Below are positions 1 to 6,473 of a stretch of DNA of 7,628 nucleotides, in pieces; position 1 is the first letter of the stretch; each line of letters begins with the position of its first letter. The DNA comes from Clostridia bacterium (lineage in GTDB: Bacteria; Bacillota; Clostridia; Oscillospirales; CAG-382), in assembly GCA_017646185.1 (NCBI GenBank), contig JAGCNA010000129.1, positions 1 to 7,628 of the forward strand, given 5' to 3'. Under the pieces are notes generated by a model. It ran no database searches. It saw only the letters and a list, made by a program, of their open reading frames with translations, and was not told where the DNA came from. The position numbers and the translations under genes are program-made.

Positions 1-3000
1 CCGGTAAATACCAGCACGCCGCCTTCCTTTAAAAGACTGCGGAATTTTTCGTACACCTTGGGGAAAACGATAACCTCCATGCTTCCTTCGGTATCTTCAA
101 CCTGCAAAAAAGCCATTTCGGTGTTGTTTTTGGTTGTCTTGGTGCGTACCTTCATAAGCACCGCTACCAGAGTTACCGCCGTTTTGTTGGGCATAACGCC
201 TGTTGACAGCTTTTCTGTAAGCTCTGCCGTTGTTAAGGCGTTAAGCTTTTGCATCGTGCCGTAATAAGCTTTAAGAGGATGGCCGGAAAAATACATTCCG
301 CACAGCTCTCTTTCAAAAGAAAGCTTTTCCGTGTCGGAATATTCTTTTATATCCGGCAGGGAAAGGGTTATGCTTTCGTCTTTTCCCCCTTCTGCCTCAA
401 ACAGACCGATCTGCCCGTAGCAATCGCGGCTTTTAATGGTTGAAAGCTGCGTGAGGGCGGTGTCCAATGACGCTACGAGTCTGCTTCTGTAATGTCCGAA
501 CCAATCCAGCGCACCGCATTTTATAAGGCTTTCAAACATTCTTGAATTGCCAAATGGCTGTACTCTCTGCAAAAAATCCTCTGCCGTGCAAAAAGAGCCG
601 TTTGTTTCACGTTCGGTAATTATTTGCTTTGCAAATCCGTTTCCGACATTTTTGATAGCCGCCAGACCGTATCGGATATGACCTTTTGACATAGAGAAAA
701 CAGACGTGCTTTCGTTAATATCCGGCTGCAGCACGGAAACTCCGTGGTTTCGGCAGTCTTCAATATATTTGCTCATAGAACCGTCGCCCATAACTGTGTT
801 TAAAAGGGCGCACATATATTCGCCGTAATAATGGCATTTAAGATATGCGGTTCTGTAGGCTACCACCGCATAAGCGGCGGCGTGGCTTTTGTTAAAGGCG
901 TATTTTGCAAATTCGTTCATTTCGTCAAAGATACCGCTGGCATCTTTTGCCGAATAACCGTTTTTCTCTGCACCTTCAATAAATATAAGCCGTTCCTTTT
1001 CCATCACGTCCGCCTTTTTCTTTGCCATAGCACGGCGGATAATATCTGCGTGTCCGTAGGTGTATCCCGCAACGGATCTGCATATCTGCATTACCTGCTC
1101 CTGGTACAGAATACATCCGTTTGTATCGTTAAGAATTCCGTCGGGCACGGGGAGGGAAGAGGATATAACACCGTCTGCACGGTTTTTAAGGAATCTGGGA
1201 ATAGAATCCATAGGGCCGGGACGGTAAATGGAAATGCAGGTAATAATATCATTAAAGCATCTTGGCTTCATTTTGGTTATAAACTGCCGCATTCCCTCGC
1301 TTTCAAGCTGAAAGAGTCCTATGGAATCTCCCTTTGAAAGCATATCAAAGGTTTCTGTATCGTTAAAATCAATTTTTTCTATACTGAATTCGGGGTGCTT
1401 TTCTCGTATAAGCCTTTGCGCTCCGTCTATAACGGAAAGGTATCTCAGACCAAGAAAATCTATTTTTAATAGTCCCAGATCCGCAACAACGTCCATAGTA
1501 AACTGGGTTACGGGCACGGAGCCGTTAACGGCAACGGGAACGTAATCGGAAATAGGGTTTTCCGTAATCACCACACCTGCCGCGTGGGTAGATGCGTTTC
1601 TCGGTCTTCCCTCAAGGGCGCGGGCGTAATCCAAAAGCTTTTTTACGGTAGGCTCGTTGTTATACCGTTCACGCAGGTCCTTGCTTTTTTCCAAAGCCTT
1701 GTCAACAGTTATGCTGTATTCACGGGGTATAAGCGCCGCCACGCTGTCAGTATCGCTGTAAGACATACCCAAAGCACGTCCCACATCTCTCACTGCGGCA
1801 CGGCAGGCAAGGGTACCGAAGGTTACAATCTGCGCCACGTGGTCGGAACCGTATTTTTCCGTCACGTATGCGATAACCTCGCCTCTCCGCTCATCGCAAA
1901 AGTCTATATCAAAATCCGGCATGGAAACACGCTCGGGATTTAAAAAACGCTCAAACAGCAAGCCGTTTGCAATAGGGTCAAGGTCGGTAATATTAAGCAG
2001 ATAGGAAACCAGACTTCCCACCGCACTGCCTCTGCCGGGGCCTACGGGAATATTTCTGGATTTGGCGTAGTTAACAAAATCCCATACAATGAGGTAGTAT
2101 TCCACAAACCCCATGCTTTCTATAACGCCAAGCTCATATTCAACTCTTTTTATATATTCGTTTCCGCCGGGCATTTGATTTGCGGCAACACGCTTTTTAT
2201 ATCCTTCGCGGCAAAGGGAGCGTAAAAACTCACCGGGCGATCTTCCGTCTGCAGGGCGGTAAGAGGGAAGCTGGGGTCTGTCAAACTCAATGGTTACGTT
2301 ACACTCTTCCGCAATGCGCAGGGTGTTTTCCACAGCTTCGGGAATATCCCCAAACAGTTCTTCCATCTGCTTCGGGCTTTTTAAATAATATTCATCAGAG
2401 GGAAGCTTTATCTGGCTTTCTCCTATTTTTGCGCCGGTTTGTATTGCCATAAGCAATTCCTGCACCGGGGCGTCTTCTTTTGTAAGGTAATGCACGTCGT
2501 TGGTGCATACCAGGGGTATGTCCGACTGTCTTGAAATGGAAACCAGACCGTGGTTTACCTTGTCCTGATCCGGCGCACCGTTTCTTTGCAGTTCAAGATA
2601 AAATCCGTCTTTAAATATATCCTTAAAGGTTTCCGCATATTCTGCGGCACGGGTGTATTCGCCGTTTATAATGTTTTTGGGAATAATTCCGCTTATACAT
2701 CCGGAAAGTGCGATTATTCCCTCCGAATATTTTCTTAAAGCTTCAATGTCCACTCTGGGCTTTTGGTAAAATCCTCTGGTAAATGCTTCGGAACAAAGGC
2801 GCATAAGGTTTTTGTAGCCAACGTTGTTTTTTGCAAGCAGCACCAGATGGCTGAGGTTTGTATCAACGGGGTAGGTGCGGTCGTCCATTGTCCGGGGAGC
2901 GAGATAAACTTCGCAGCCGATAATAGGCTTTATCCCCTCCGCAAGACAAGCGCGGTAAAATAAGGCGGCTCCGTACAAAACACCGTGGTCCGTAATGGCA

Positions 3001-3107
3001 AGGGAAGTCATACCAAGAGCTTTTGCTTGCTTGGCAACACGGCTTATACGGCATTCGCCGTCAAGAAGACTGTATTCGGTATGAAGATGAAGATGGGTAA
3101 ATCCCAT
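1..3107 (-). CDS. dnaE: DNA polymerase III subunit alpha, 3' end beyond the window
   Basis: Replicative C-family DNA polymerase that extends primers with dNTPs in the replisome. 1035 codons are visible and the frame stays open to the left edge; the missing C-terminus is probably about 100 residues. Order of parts: PHP domain about residues 1-210 (HLHLHT at 5-10, TDHG 40-42, GCE 64-66, NDVH 203-206), palm and thumb with the VGPGRGSAVGS loop and the catalytic motif MPDFDIDF at 396-403 (D400, D402), third catalytic Asp D550 in KIDFLGLR, fingers with FNKSHAAAYA from 738, helix-hairpin-helix near 813-825, a QIGLF clamp-binding-like motif at 899-903, and an OB fold from about 976. The ATG at 3107 is fixed by an in-frame TAA directly before it and an AAGGAAG site 8 nt upstream. 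It lies 15 nt after whiA and is probably co-transcribed with it. Clostridia usually also carry PolC, so this may be the second replicase; the subtype cannot be settled here. Confidence 0.97.
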   Translation of the reverse strand, partial: MGFTHLHLHTEYSLLDGECRISRVAKQAKALGMTSLAITDHGVLYGAALFYRACLAEGIKPIIGCEVYLAPRTMDDRTYPVDTNLSHLVLLAKNNVGYKNLMRLCSEAFTRGFYQKPRVDIEALRKYSEGIIALSGCISGIIPKNIINGEYTRAAEYAETFKDIFKDGFYLELQRNGAPDQDKVNHGLVSISRQSDIPLVCTNDVHYLTKEDAPVQELLMAIQTGAKIGESQIKLPSDEYYLKSPKQMEELFGDIPEAVENTLRIAEECNVTIEFDRPQLPSYRPADGRSPGEFLRSLCREGYKKRVAANQMPGGNEYIKRVEYELGVIESMGFVEYYLIVWDFVNYAKSRNIPVGPGRGSAVGSLVSYLLNITDLDPIANGLLFERFLNPERVSMPDFDIDFCDERRGEVIAYVTEKYGSDHVAQIVTFGTLACRAAVRDVGRALGMSYSDTDSVAALIPREYSITVDKALEKSKDLRERYNNEPTVKKLLDYARALEGRPRNASTHAAGVVITENPISDYVPVAVNGSVPVTQFTMDVVADLGLLKIDFLGLRYLSVIDGAQRLIREKHPEFSIEKIDFNDTETFDMLSKGDSIGLFQLESEGMRQFITKMKPRCFNDIITCISIYRPGPMDSIPRFLKNRADGVISSSLPVPDGILNDTNGCILYQEQVMQICRSVAGYTYGHADIIRRAMAKKKADVMEKERLIFIEGAEKNGYSAKDASGIFDEMNEFAKYAFNKSHAAAYAVVAYRTAYLKCHYYGEYMCALLNTVMGDGSMSKYIEDCRNHGVSVLQPDINESTSVFSMSKGHIRYGLAAIKNVGNGFAKQIITERETNGSFCTAEDFLQRVQPFGNSRMFESLIKCGALDWFGHYRSRLVASLDTALTQLSTIKSRDCYGQIGLFEAEGGKDESITLSLPDIKEYSDTEKLSFERELCGMYFSGHPLKAYYGTMQKLNALTTAELTEKLSTGVMPNKTAVTLVAVLMKVRTKTTKNNTEMAFLQVEDTEGSMEVIVFPKVYEKFRSLLKEGGVLVFT

Positions 3108-3115
3108 TTATCCGA

Positions 3116-3122
3116 CTTCCTT
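3116..3122 (-). promoter_or_regulatory. Ribosome binding site of dnaE
   Basis: AAGGAAG on the minus strand, 8 nt before the dnaE ATG and directly next to the whiA stop codon. Together with the TAA that abuts the ATG in frame, it fixes the dnaE start. No promoter fits in the 15-nt gap, so dnaE is most likely translated from the murB-whiA transcript. Confidence 0.8.
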
Positions 3123-3797
3123 TCAGTCTTTCAGATTCTTTGCTTCGTTAATCAGCTTGTTCAGTCTGTGGTACAGACCGGATTTACTTATAGGCTTTGA
3201 ATGTACTTGTCTCAACTGTTCAAGGTTGTATTCGGGATATTCCAGACGCAGTCTTGCGGTTTCCTGCACGGAAGGGGACATGTGGGAAAGCCTGCCCATC
3301 TTTTCAAGAAACTTTATAGCGTCGGAAGCCTCTGCGGAAGCCTCTGCAGTACGTGCCATATTGGCTATTTCTGCGTTGTTAAGGCGGTTAAGATTATTTC
3401 TCGTTTCCTTAAGAAGCTTTGCTTCCATAAGCTCAAGGGTAAACTTTCCTGCGCCGATAGCGGTAAGAAAATCTTCTATCCTTTCGCTTTCCTTGTAGTA
3501 AAGTATATACTCGTCATTACGCTTTAATGCTTTTGGCTCAAGATCCATAGAGCACAGCAAAGCGTATATATAGTCCATATATTCGTTTGTAAAGGAGAGG
3601 GTGAGGTAATACCCCTTGTTTGGGTCTATTATATTTCCGCTGGAAACGAACAGCCCGCGGAGCATTACTTTAAGGTCTTTTTCACACTTGGGCTGGAACA
3701 CCTTGTGCTCAAATCCGTGGACGAAAGCCTCCGTACAGCAGTCCTTTTTTTCTTTTATAACAGAAAGATAATCTTTTATATCCGATGAAAACGACAT
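3123..3797 (-). CDS. whiA: WhiA-family DNA-binding protein, short form lacking most of the N-terminal domain
   Basis: WhiA is a Gram-positive protein with degenerate LAGLIDADG homing-endonuclease folds and a C-terminal helix-turn-helix. It controls sporulation septation in Streptomyces and influences division and chromosome segregation in Bacillus. This copy has 224 residues, whereas family members are usually about 300-330. It keeps the typical opening MSFSSDIK and the CC pair (20-21), then after about 15 residues jumps to the second LAGLIDADG-like unit (LRGLFVSSGNI, 46-56, to about 118). The family-typical RNNLNRL stretch (133-139) and the HTH region (about 175-220, with LRLEYPE and ISKSGLYHRL) follow. 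About 85 residues of the first domain are therefore absent, with the reading frame intact and no stop. Its ATG overlaps the murB stop as TAATG, which implies translational coupling; an AAGGAT site lies 9 nt upstream. Family identification is firm; how the shortened form works is unknown. Confidence 0.93.
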   Translation of the reverse strand: MSFSSDIKDYLSVIKEKKDCCTEAFVHGFEHKVFQPKCEKDLKVMLRGLFVSSGNIIDPNKGYYLTLSFTNEYMDYIYALLCSMDLEPKALKRNDEYILYYKESERIEDFLTAIGAGKFTLELMEAKLLKETRNNLNRLNNAEIANMARTAEASAEASDAIKFLEKMGRLSHMSPSVQETARLRLEYPEYNLEQLRQVHSKPISKSGLYHRLNKLINEAKNLKD

Positions 3798-4657
3798 TAT
3801 TTTATTATCCTTATTTCGGGTGTAAGCTCAACGCCCGTTTTTTCGTAAACTGTTTTTTGAATGAAGGCTATAAGGTCTTCAATATCCTTTGCAGTGGCGT
3901 TTCCGGTATTCACAATAAAGCCTGCGTGCTTGGTGGAAACCTGCGCACCGCCTATGGAATATCCCTTCAAACCGCACTGTTCTATAAGTGCGCCTGCAAA
4001 ATGTCCTTCGGGACGCTTGAAAGCACTGCCGCAGGAGGGCATATCCAAAGGCTGTTTATCGCTTCTTTTGGACATGTTCAATTCGTTAAGACTCTTTATT
4101 TCGTCCTTGTCGCCTCTGGCAAGGTCAAAAGTAGCTTCAAGCACAAACAGATTCTTGTTCATAAAAACACTGTGTCTGTAGCCAAGCTCCAATTCCTCTG
4201 CGGGAAGCACGGATACTTCGCCGTTAAGATCCAGAACCTTAACTGTCGTAAGACAATCCTTTATCTCTCCGCCGTATGCGCCTGCGTTCATAAACACGCC
4301 GCCGCCAACTGTGCCGGGAATTCCGTATGCGAATTCGAGTCCGGAGAGGGATTCCTCTGCCGCCGCTTTGGAAACAGCGGTAAGCTTTTCGCCGCACAAA
4401 GCGGTAAGTCTTGTTCCGTCTATATTAATGCCTTTAAGCTTGTATGTGAAAATTACAGTTCCGTCATAACCCTCATCGGGGAAAATAATATTCGAGCAGT
4501 TGCCCACAATAATAAATCTGCTGTTTTCCACACTGCATTCCCAAACCGCTTTGCACATATCTTCAACCGTATCGGGAAAGCAGGCGCGCTTTGCAACGCC
4601 GCCCACACGCATAGTGGAATGGTCTTTCAGTAGTAAATTCTCTACAATGTTCTGCAT
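3797..4657 (-). CDS. murB: UDP-N-acetylenolpyruvoylglucosamine reductase (MurB, type II)
   Basis: Cytoplasmic FAD enzyme that uses NADPH to reduce UDP-GlcNAc-enolpyruvate to UDP-MurNAc, the second committed step of peptidoglycan synthesis. The chosen form has 286 residues, normal for type II MurB, which lacks the Tyr loop of the E. coli type. Visible motifs: HSTMRVGG (13-20), the FAD-binding loop VGNCSN (51-56, Cys where Gly is usual), YGIPGTVGGG and MNAGAYGGE (111-131), Y160-R161 of the YRxS motif, S211 in CGSAFKRPEG (the expected proton donor), GGAQVSTKHAGF, and E281 in TPEIRI (the expected catalytic Glu). The ATG at 4657 is preferred because GGAGG lies 6 nt before it. A longer reading from a TTG at 4684 would add nine residues but begins at about the predicted transcription start. 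First gene of the operon; its stop overlaps the whiA start by one base. Confidence 0.96.
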   Translation of the reverse strand: MQNIVENLLLKDHSTMRVGGVAKRACFPDTVEDMCKAVWECSVENSRFIIVGNCSNIIFPDEGYDGTVIFTYKLKGINIDGTRLTALCGEKLTAVSKAAAEESLSGLEFAYGIPGTVGGGVFMNAGAYGGEIKDCLTTVKVLDLNGEVSVLPAEELELGYRHSVFMNKNLFVLEATFDLARGDKDEIKSLNELNMSKRSDKQPLDMPSCGSAFKRPEGHFAGALIEQCGLKGYSIGGAQVSTKHAGFIVNTGNATAKDIEDLIAFIQKTVYEKTGVELTPEIRIIK

Positions 4658-4663
4658 TCGTTT

Positions 4664-4668
4664 CCTCC
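4664..4668 (-). promoter_or_regulatory. Ribosome binding site deciding the murB start
   Basis: GGAGG on the minus strand, 6 nt before the ATG at 4657. It lies inside the longer reading from the TTG at 4684 and argues for the 286-residue form of MurB. Confidence 0.85.
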
Positions 4669-4688
4669 GAACATTTAATTCCAAGATG

Positions 4689-4717
4689 ATTATACAATAA
4701 AATGGAATAAATTACAA
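4689..4717 (-). promoter_or_regulatory. Sigma-A-type promoter of the murB-whiA-dnaE operon
   Basis: On the minus strand a -35 box TTGTAA (4712-4717) is followed by a 17-bp spacer and a perfect -10 box TATAAT (4689-4694). Transcription would start near 4682, leaving a leader of about 25 nt before the murB ATG. It is divergent from the surface-protein promoters at 4748-4798. Seen as sequence match only. Confidence 0.75.
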
Positions 4718-4747
4718 TAAAAATATAGAAGTTTTTTTAAAGATACC

Positions 4748-4777
4748 TTGACTGAACGGGGTAAAATGTGTTAAAAT
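4748..4777 (+). promoter_or_regulatory. Possible upstream promoter of the surface-protein operon
   Basis: TTGACT (4748-4753) matches the -35 consensus in five of six positions. TAAAAT (4772-4777) after an 18-bp spacer matches the -10 consensus in five of six. It would give a leader of about 40 nt containing the palindrome at 4790-4802. The other candidate lies just downstream; which one is used cannot be told from sequence. Confidence 0.5.
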
Positions 4778-4798
4778 TTAAAAAATAAACGGTATAAT
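4771..4798 (+). promoter_or_regulatory. Possible downstream promoter of the surface-protein operon
   Basis: A perfect TATAAT -10 box (4793-4798) has a weaker -35 match TTAAAA (4771-4776, four of six) with a 16-bp spacer. The start would be near 4805, leaving a leader of about 20 nt that holds the AAGGAG site. The -10 box lies inside a palindrome, so a bound repressor could block it. Confidence 0.5.
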
Positions 4799-4802
4799 AC
4801 CG
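4790..4802. promoter_or_regulatory. Palindrome over the -10 box, candidate operator
   Basis: CGGTATAATACCG is a perfect inverted repeat with 6-bp arms around one central A, and it covers the whole TATAAT box. Its placement suits an operator for a dimeric regulator of the surface-protein pair. It is short and partly fixed by the -10 sequence (TATAAT itself supplies part of the symmetry), so chance is possible. No regulator gene is visible nearby. Confidence 0.35.
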
Positions 4803-4811
4803 TAATATTAA

Positions 4812-4817
4812 AAGGAG
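4812..4817 (+). promoter_or_regulatory. Ribosome binding site of the first surface-protein gene
   Basis: AAGGAG, 7 nt before the ATG at 4825. A near-ideal site that fits efficient translation of an abundant envelope protein. Confidence 0.8.
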
Positions 4818-4824
4818 AATACCT

Positions 4825-5658
4825 ATGAAAAGAATTATTTCTGTTTTCGCTGTAGCACTTCTTCTTGTTATGGCGTTTGCATCTTTTGCGGTTTCTGCAG
4901 AAGAAAGCACCTTCCACGTTACCCATTATAACGATTCTGCCGCAGAAGGCGCTTGCGTTATCTTTACCGAAACCTACTCCGGCGGCGGCTGGTGGATCCA
5001 CGTTGCTTTTGCACCCGTAGAGGGCAAAGAAAATACTTATGAAATCGTAGAGATGGTAAACGGCGTGTCTGACGGCTCCGGCGTTCCTCTTGAAATTCCC
5101 GAAGGCGGTTTTGTATACGGTCTTAACACCGGTAACAACTGGGGCGATCTTACTCAGGCTGCTATCGACGCAGGCAACTTTGAATCCCAGTGGTGGTATG
5201 GAAATTATCAGCAGGATCAGGAATACTACACCACCAACTTTGTTAATGAAGCAACCAAGGCTATGATCACTACCACAACTTCTTGGGTGGTAGGCGATGT
5301 GTTCGTTATCAACGGTCTTGATCTTGAAGGTCTCACTGTTCCCACTTCTACTCCCGATACAAAGTGGTATGACGAAGCTTACGTTTGCACCGCTACCTTT
5401 ACTGCTGCAACCGATGATTCTCAGCTTCCCGAAGAATCTGACCCTGAGGCAGAATCCAAGCCCGCAGACGAATCCAAGCCTGCAGACGAATCCAAGCCCG
5501 CAAACGAATCTGTACCCGCAGACACCTCTGCACCTGCAGATAATTCCGCAGACGCACCCGCAGACGGCGGCAACACCACTTTGTGGATAGTTCTCGGCGT
5601 TGTTGGCGCAGTAGTTGTTATTGCTGTTATAGTTATTGTTTCCAAAAAGAAGAAATAA
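4825..5658 (+). CDS. Membrane-anchored surface protein with PADES-repeat stalk, first of a tandem pair
   Basis: No function is recognised. The 277 residues show a signal peptide (MKR, hydrophobic core 5-22, likely cut after VSA at 25), then an extracellular domain of about 170 residues (26-195) rich in Gly, aromatic and Thr residues. This domain includes GGGWWIHVAFAP (53-64), a Trp/Tyr cluster SQWWYGNY (121-128) and WVVGDVFVINGLDLEGLTV (154-172). It has only two Cys (C44, C188), which could form a disulfide. Next come an acidic linker, five six-residue repeats of the type PADESK (213-242), a transmembrane helix (about 251-272) and a KKKK tail. The topology should be N-outside with a cytosolic tail; there is no LPXTG sorting signal. 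The next gene, 24 nt on, encodes a protein of the same plan. Exposed aromatic residues could suit sugar or wall binding, but this is a guess. Start set by AAGGAG 7 nt upstream. Confidence 0.9.
   Translation: MKRIISVFAVALLLVMAFASFAVSAEESTFHVTHYNDSAAEGACVIFTETYSGGGWWIHVAFAPVEGKENTYEIVEMVNGVSDGSGVPLEIPEGGFVYGLNTGNNWGDLTQAAIDAGNFESQWWYGNYQQDQEYYTTNFVNEATKAMITTTTSWVVGDVFVINGLDLEGLTVPTSTPDTKWYDEAYVCTATFTAATDDSQLPEESDPEAESKPADESKPADESKPANESVPADTSAPADNSADAPADGGNTTLWIVLGVVGAVVVIAVIVIVSKKKK
5461..5550 (+). repeat. 18-nt tandem repeats encoding a PADES stalk, five units
   Basis: Five consecutive 18-nt units starting at 5461, 5479, 5497, 5515 and 5533 encode PADESK, PADESK, PANESV, PADTSA and PADNSA. 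The first two units differ by one base; later ones diverge more. Since 18 is a multiple of three, gain or loss of units would change stalk length without breaking the frame. Confidence 0.9.
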
Positions 5659-5682
5659 ACATCTAAAAGGATTATAACGAAA

Positions 5683-6405
5683 ATGAAAAAAATATTGGTT
5701 TTAATTTCCTGTCTCGTACTGGTGTTTTCCATGGCGGTTCTTCCCGTTGCCGCTGCGGCTGACGGATATGATTTCTTAAGCACCGCTTCCCAGTTTTTTG
5801 TTAACGGTTCTATTGTAGGCGAAGGCGTTGTTCTCATTACAGATAACGATGCTCTTCCCAACGCAAACCTTAAATGGGCTATTTCCGTTATGCTTTCCGC
5901 TACGGAGACCGAGGGCGTTTATACCGTTGTTTTTGTTCACACCGGTGATGGAAACACCCCCGCTATAACTCTCGAAGAGGGTCAGGTGCTTCTCGGTGTT
6001 CACTCTTCCTCCAGCGACCCTACACAGATCGGTGAATATCAGAACGTAAACGGCAAGCTGGCTGCCATAGCGCTTGAAATAGACGATACCGTTACCATTA
6101 CCGGCATCGATCTTGAAACAGGCACCGTTGCAGACGATGCTTCCATTATCGCAGGCGCAAGCGCTTCTACCGATGAATCCGAACCCGCAGACGAATCTAC
6201 CCCTGCAGACGAATCCGTTCCTGCAGATGAATCCGCTCCCGCAAACGAATCTGCACCCGCAGATACCTCTGCTCCCGCAGACGTATCCGATAACTCTGCT
6301 GCAGAAGCTCCCGCAGGCGGAAACAACACCTGGATATATATTGCATGCGGTGTTGCCGCTGTTATCATTGTAGCAGTTGTTGTTGTAATGGTTAAAAAGA
6401 AGTAA
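5683..6405 (+). CDS. Membrane-anchored surface protein with PADES-repeat stalk, second of a tandem pair
   Basis: A paralogue of the preceding gene in overall plan; function not recognised. 240 residues: signal peptide (MKK, core about 4-20, likely cut around 24-26 in VAAAAD), an extracellular domain of about 130 residues (27-160) with alternating beta-strand-like stretches, six six-residue repeats (168-203), a Gly/Asn hinge, a transmembrane helix (about 216-237) and a KKK tail. IDDTVTITGIDLETGTV (133-149) resembles VGDVFVINGLDLEGLTV of the neighbour, and the order VLIT, WAISVML, GVYTVVF resembles VIFT, WWIHVAF, NTYEIVE there. The extracellular part lacks the neighbour's aromatic cluster and has no Cys. 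AAAGGA lies 11 nt before the ATG, slightly far. It is 24 nt after the first gene with no promoter between, so the two should be co-transcribed. A strong terminator follows. Confidence 0.9.
   Translation: MKKILVLISCLVLVFSMAVLPVAAAADGYDFLSTASQFFVNGSIVGEGVVLITDNDALPNANLKWAISVMLSATETEGVYTVVFVHTGDGNTPAITLEEGQVLLGVHSSSSDPTQIGEYQNVNGKLAAIALEIDDTVTITGIDLETGTVADDASIIAGASASTDESEPADESTPADESVPADESAPANESAPADTSAPADVSDNSAAEAPAGGNNTWIYIACGVAAVIIVAVVVVMVKKK
6184..6291 (+). repeat. 18-nt tandem repeats encoding a PADES stalk, six units
   Basis: Six 18-nt units starting at 6184, 6202, 6220, 6238, 6256 and 6274 encode PADEST, PADESV, PADESA, PANESA, PADTSA and PADVSD. The order PADES, PANES, PADTS, PAD matches the array of the upstream paralogue, which has one PADES unit fewer. 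This suggests a shared ancestral array with a later unit gain or loss. Confidence 0.9.
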
Positions 6406-6425
6406 AAAAATACCATAAACAAACA

Positions 6426-6467
6426 AATCACCCCAAAAGTTTTTACTTTTGGGGTGATTATTTTTTT
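6426..6467 (+). terminator. Strong intrinsic terminator, possibly bidirectional
   Basis: A perfect 15-bp stem (6426-6440 with 6445-6459, containing CACCCCAAAAGT and its complement) with a TTTT loop is followed by ATTTTTTT (6460-6467). It ends the surface-protein operon 20 nt after its stop. On the minus strand the hairpin is followed by a weaker T-rich run, so it could also end transcription of the converging lipoprotein gene, whose stop is at 6474. Confidence 0.92.
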
Positions 6468-6473
6468 GAAAAT

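Noticed and set aside
831..1337. Plus-strand open frame of 168 codons opposite dnaE
   Set aside because: Antisense to the conserved fingers and palm region of DnaE; there is no plausible start signal.
3324..3347. 12-nt tandem duplication inside whiA encoding an Ala/Ser-rich stretch
   Set aside because: From memory of typical WhiA sequences the segment has the normal length here, so it is probably ordinary sequence drift rather than an inserted repeat.
3785..4633. Long plus-strand open frame of 282 codons opposite murB
   Set aside because: It lies fully antisense to a MurB frame with all family motifs; its Cys- and Phe-rich translation resembles no protein and no ribosome binding site precedes it.
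4658..4684. Longer MurB starting at TTG 4684
   Set aside because: The TTG sits at about the predicted transcription start, lacks its own ribosome binding site, and the GGAGG at 4664-4668 points to the ATG at 4657.
4718..4747. A/T-rich run with a T7 tract between the divergent promoters, considered as a terminator
   Set aside because: No stem precedes the T tract. It is better explained as the A/T-rich upstream region of the two divergent promoters.
5461..5550. Possible CRISPR-like array
   Set aside because: The 18-nt units are directly adjacent, have no spacers and are in frame within a coding region.
5421..6431. Minus-strand and alternate-frame open frames with Ser/Ala/Gly or Pro/Gln/Thr repeats across both surface-protein genes
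   Set aside because: They arise because the 18-nt repeats keep other frames free of stops. The plus-strand frames have signal peptides, membrane helices and ribosome binding sites; these do not.
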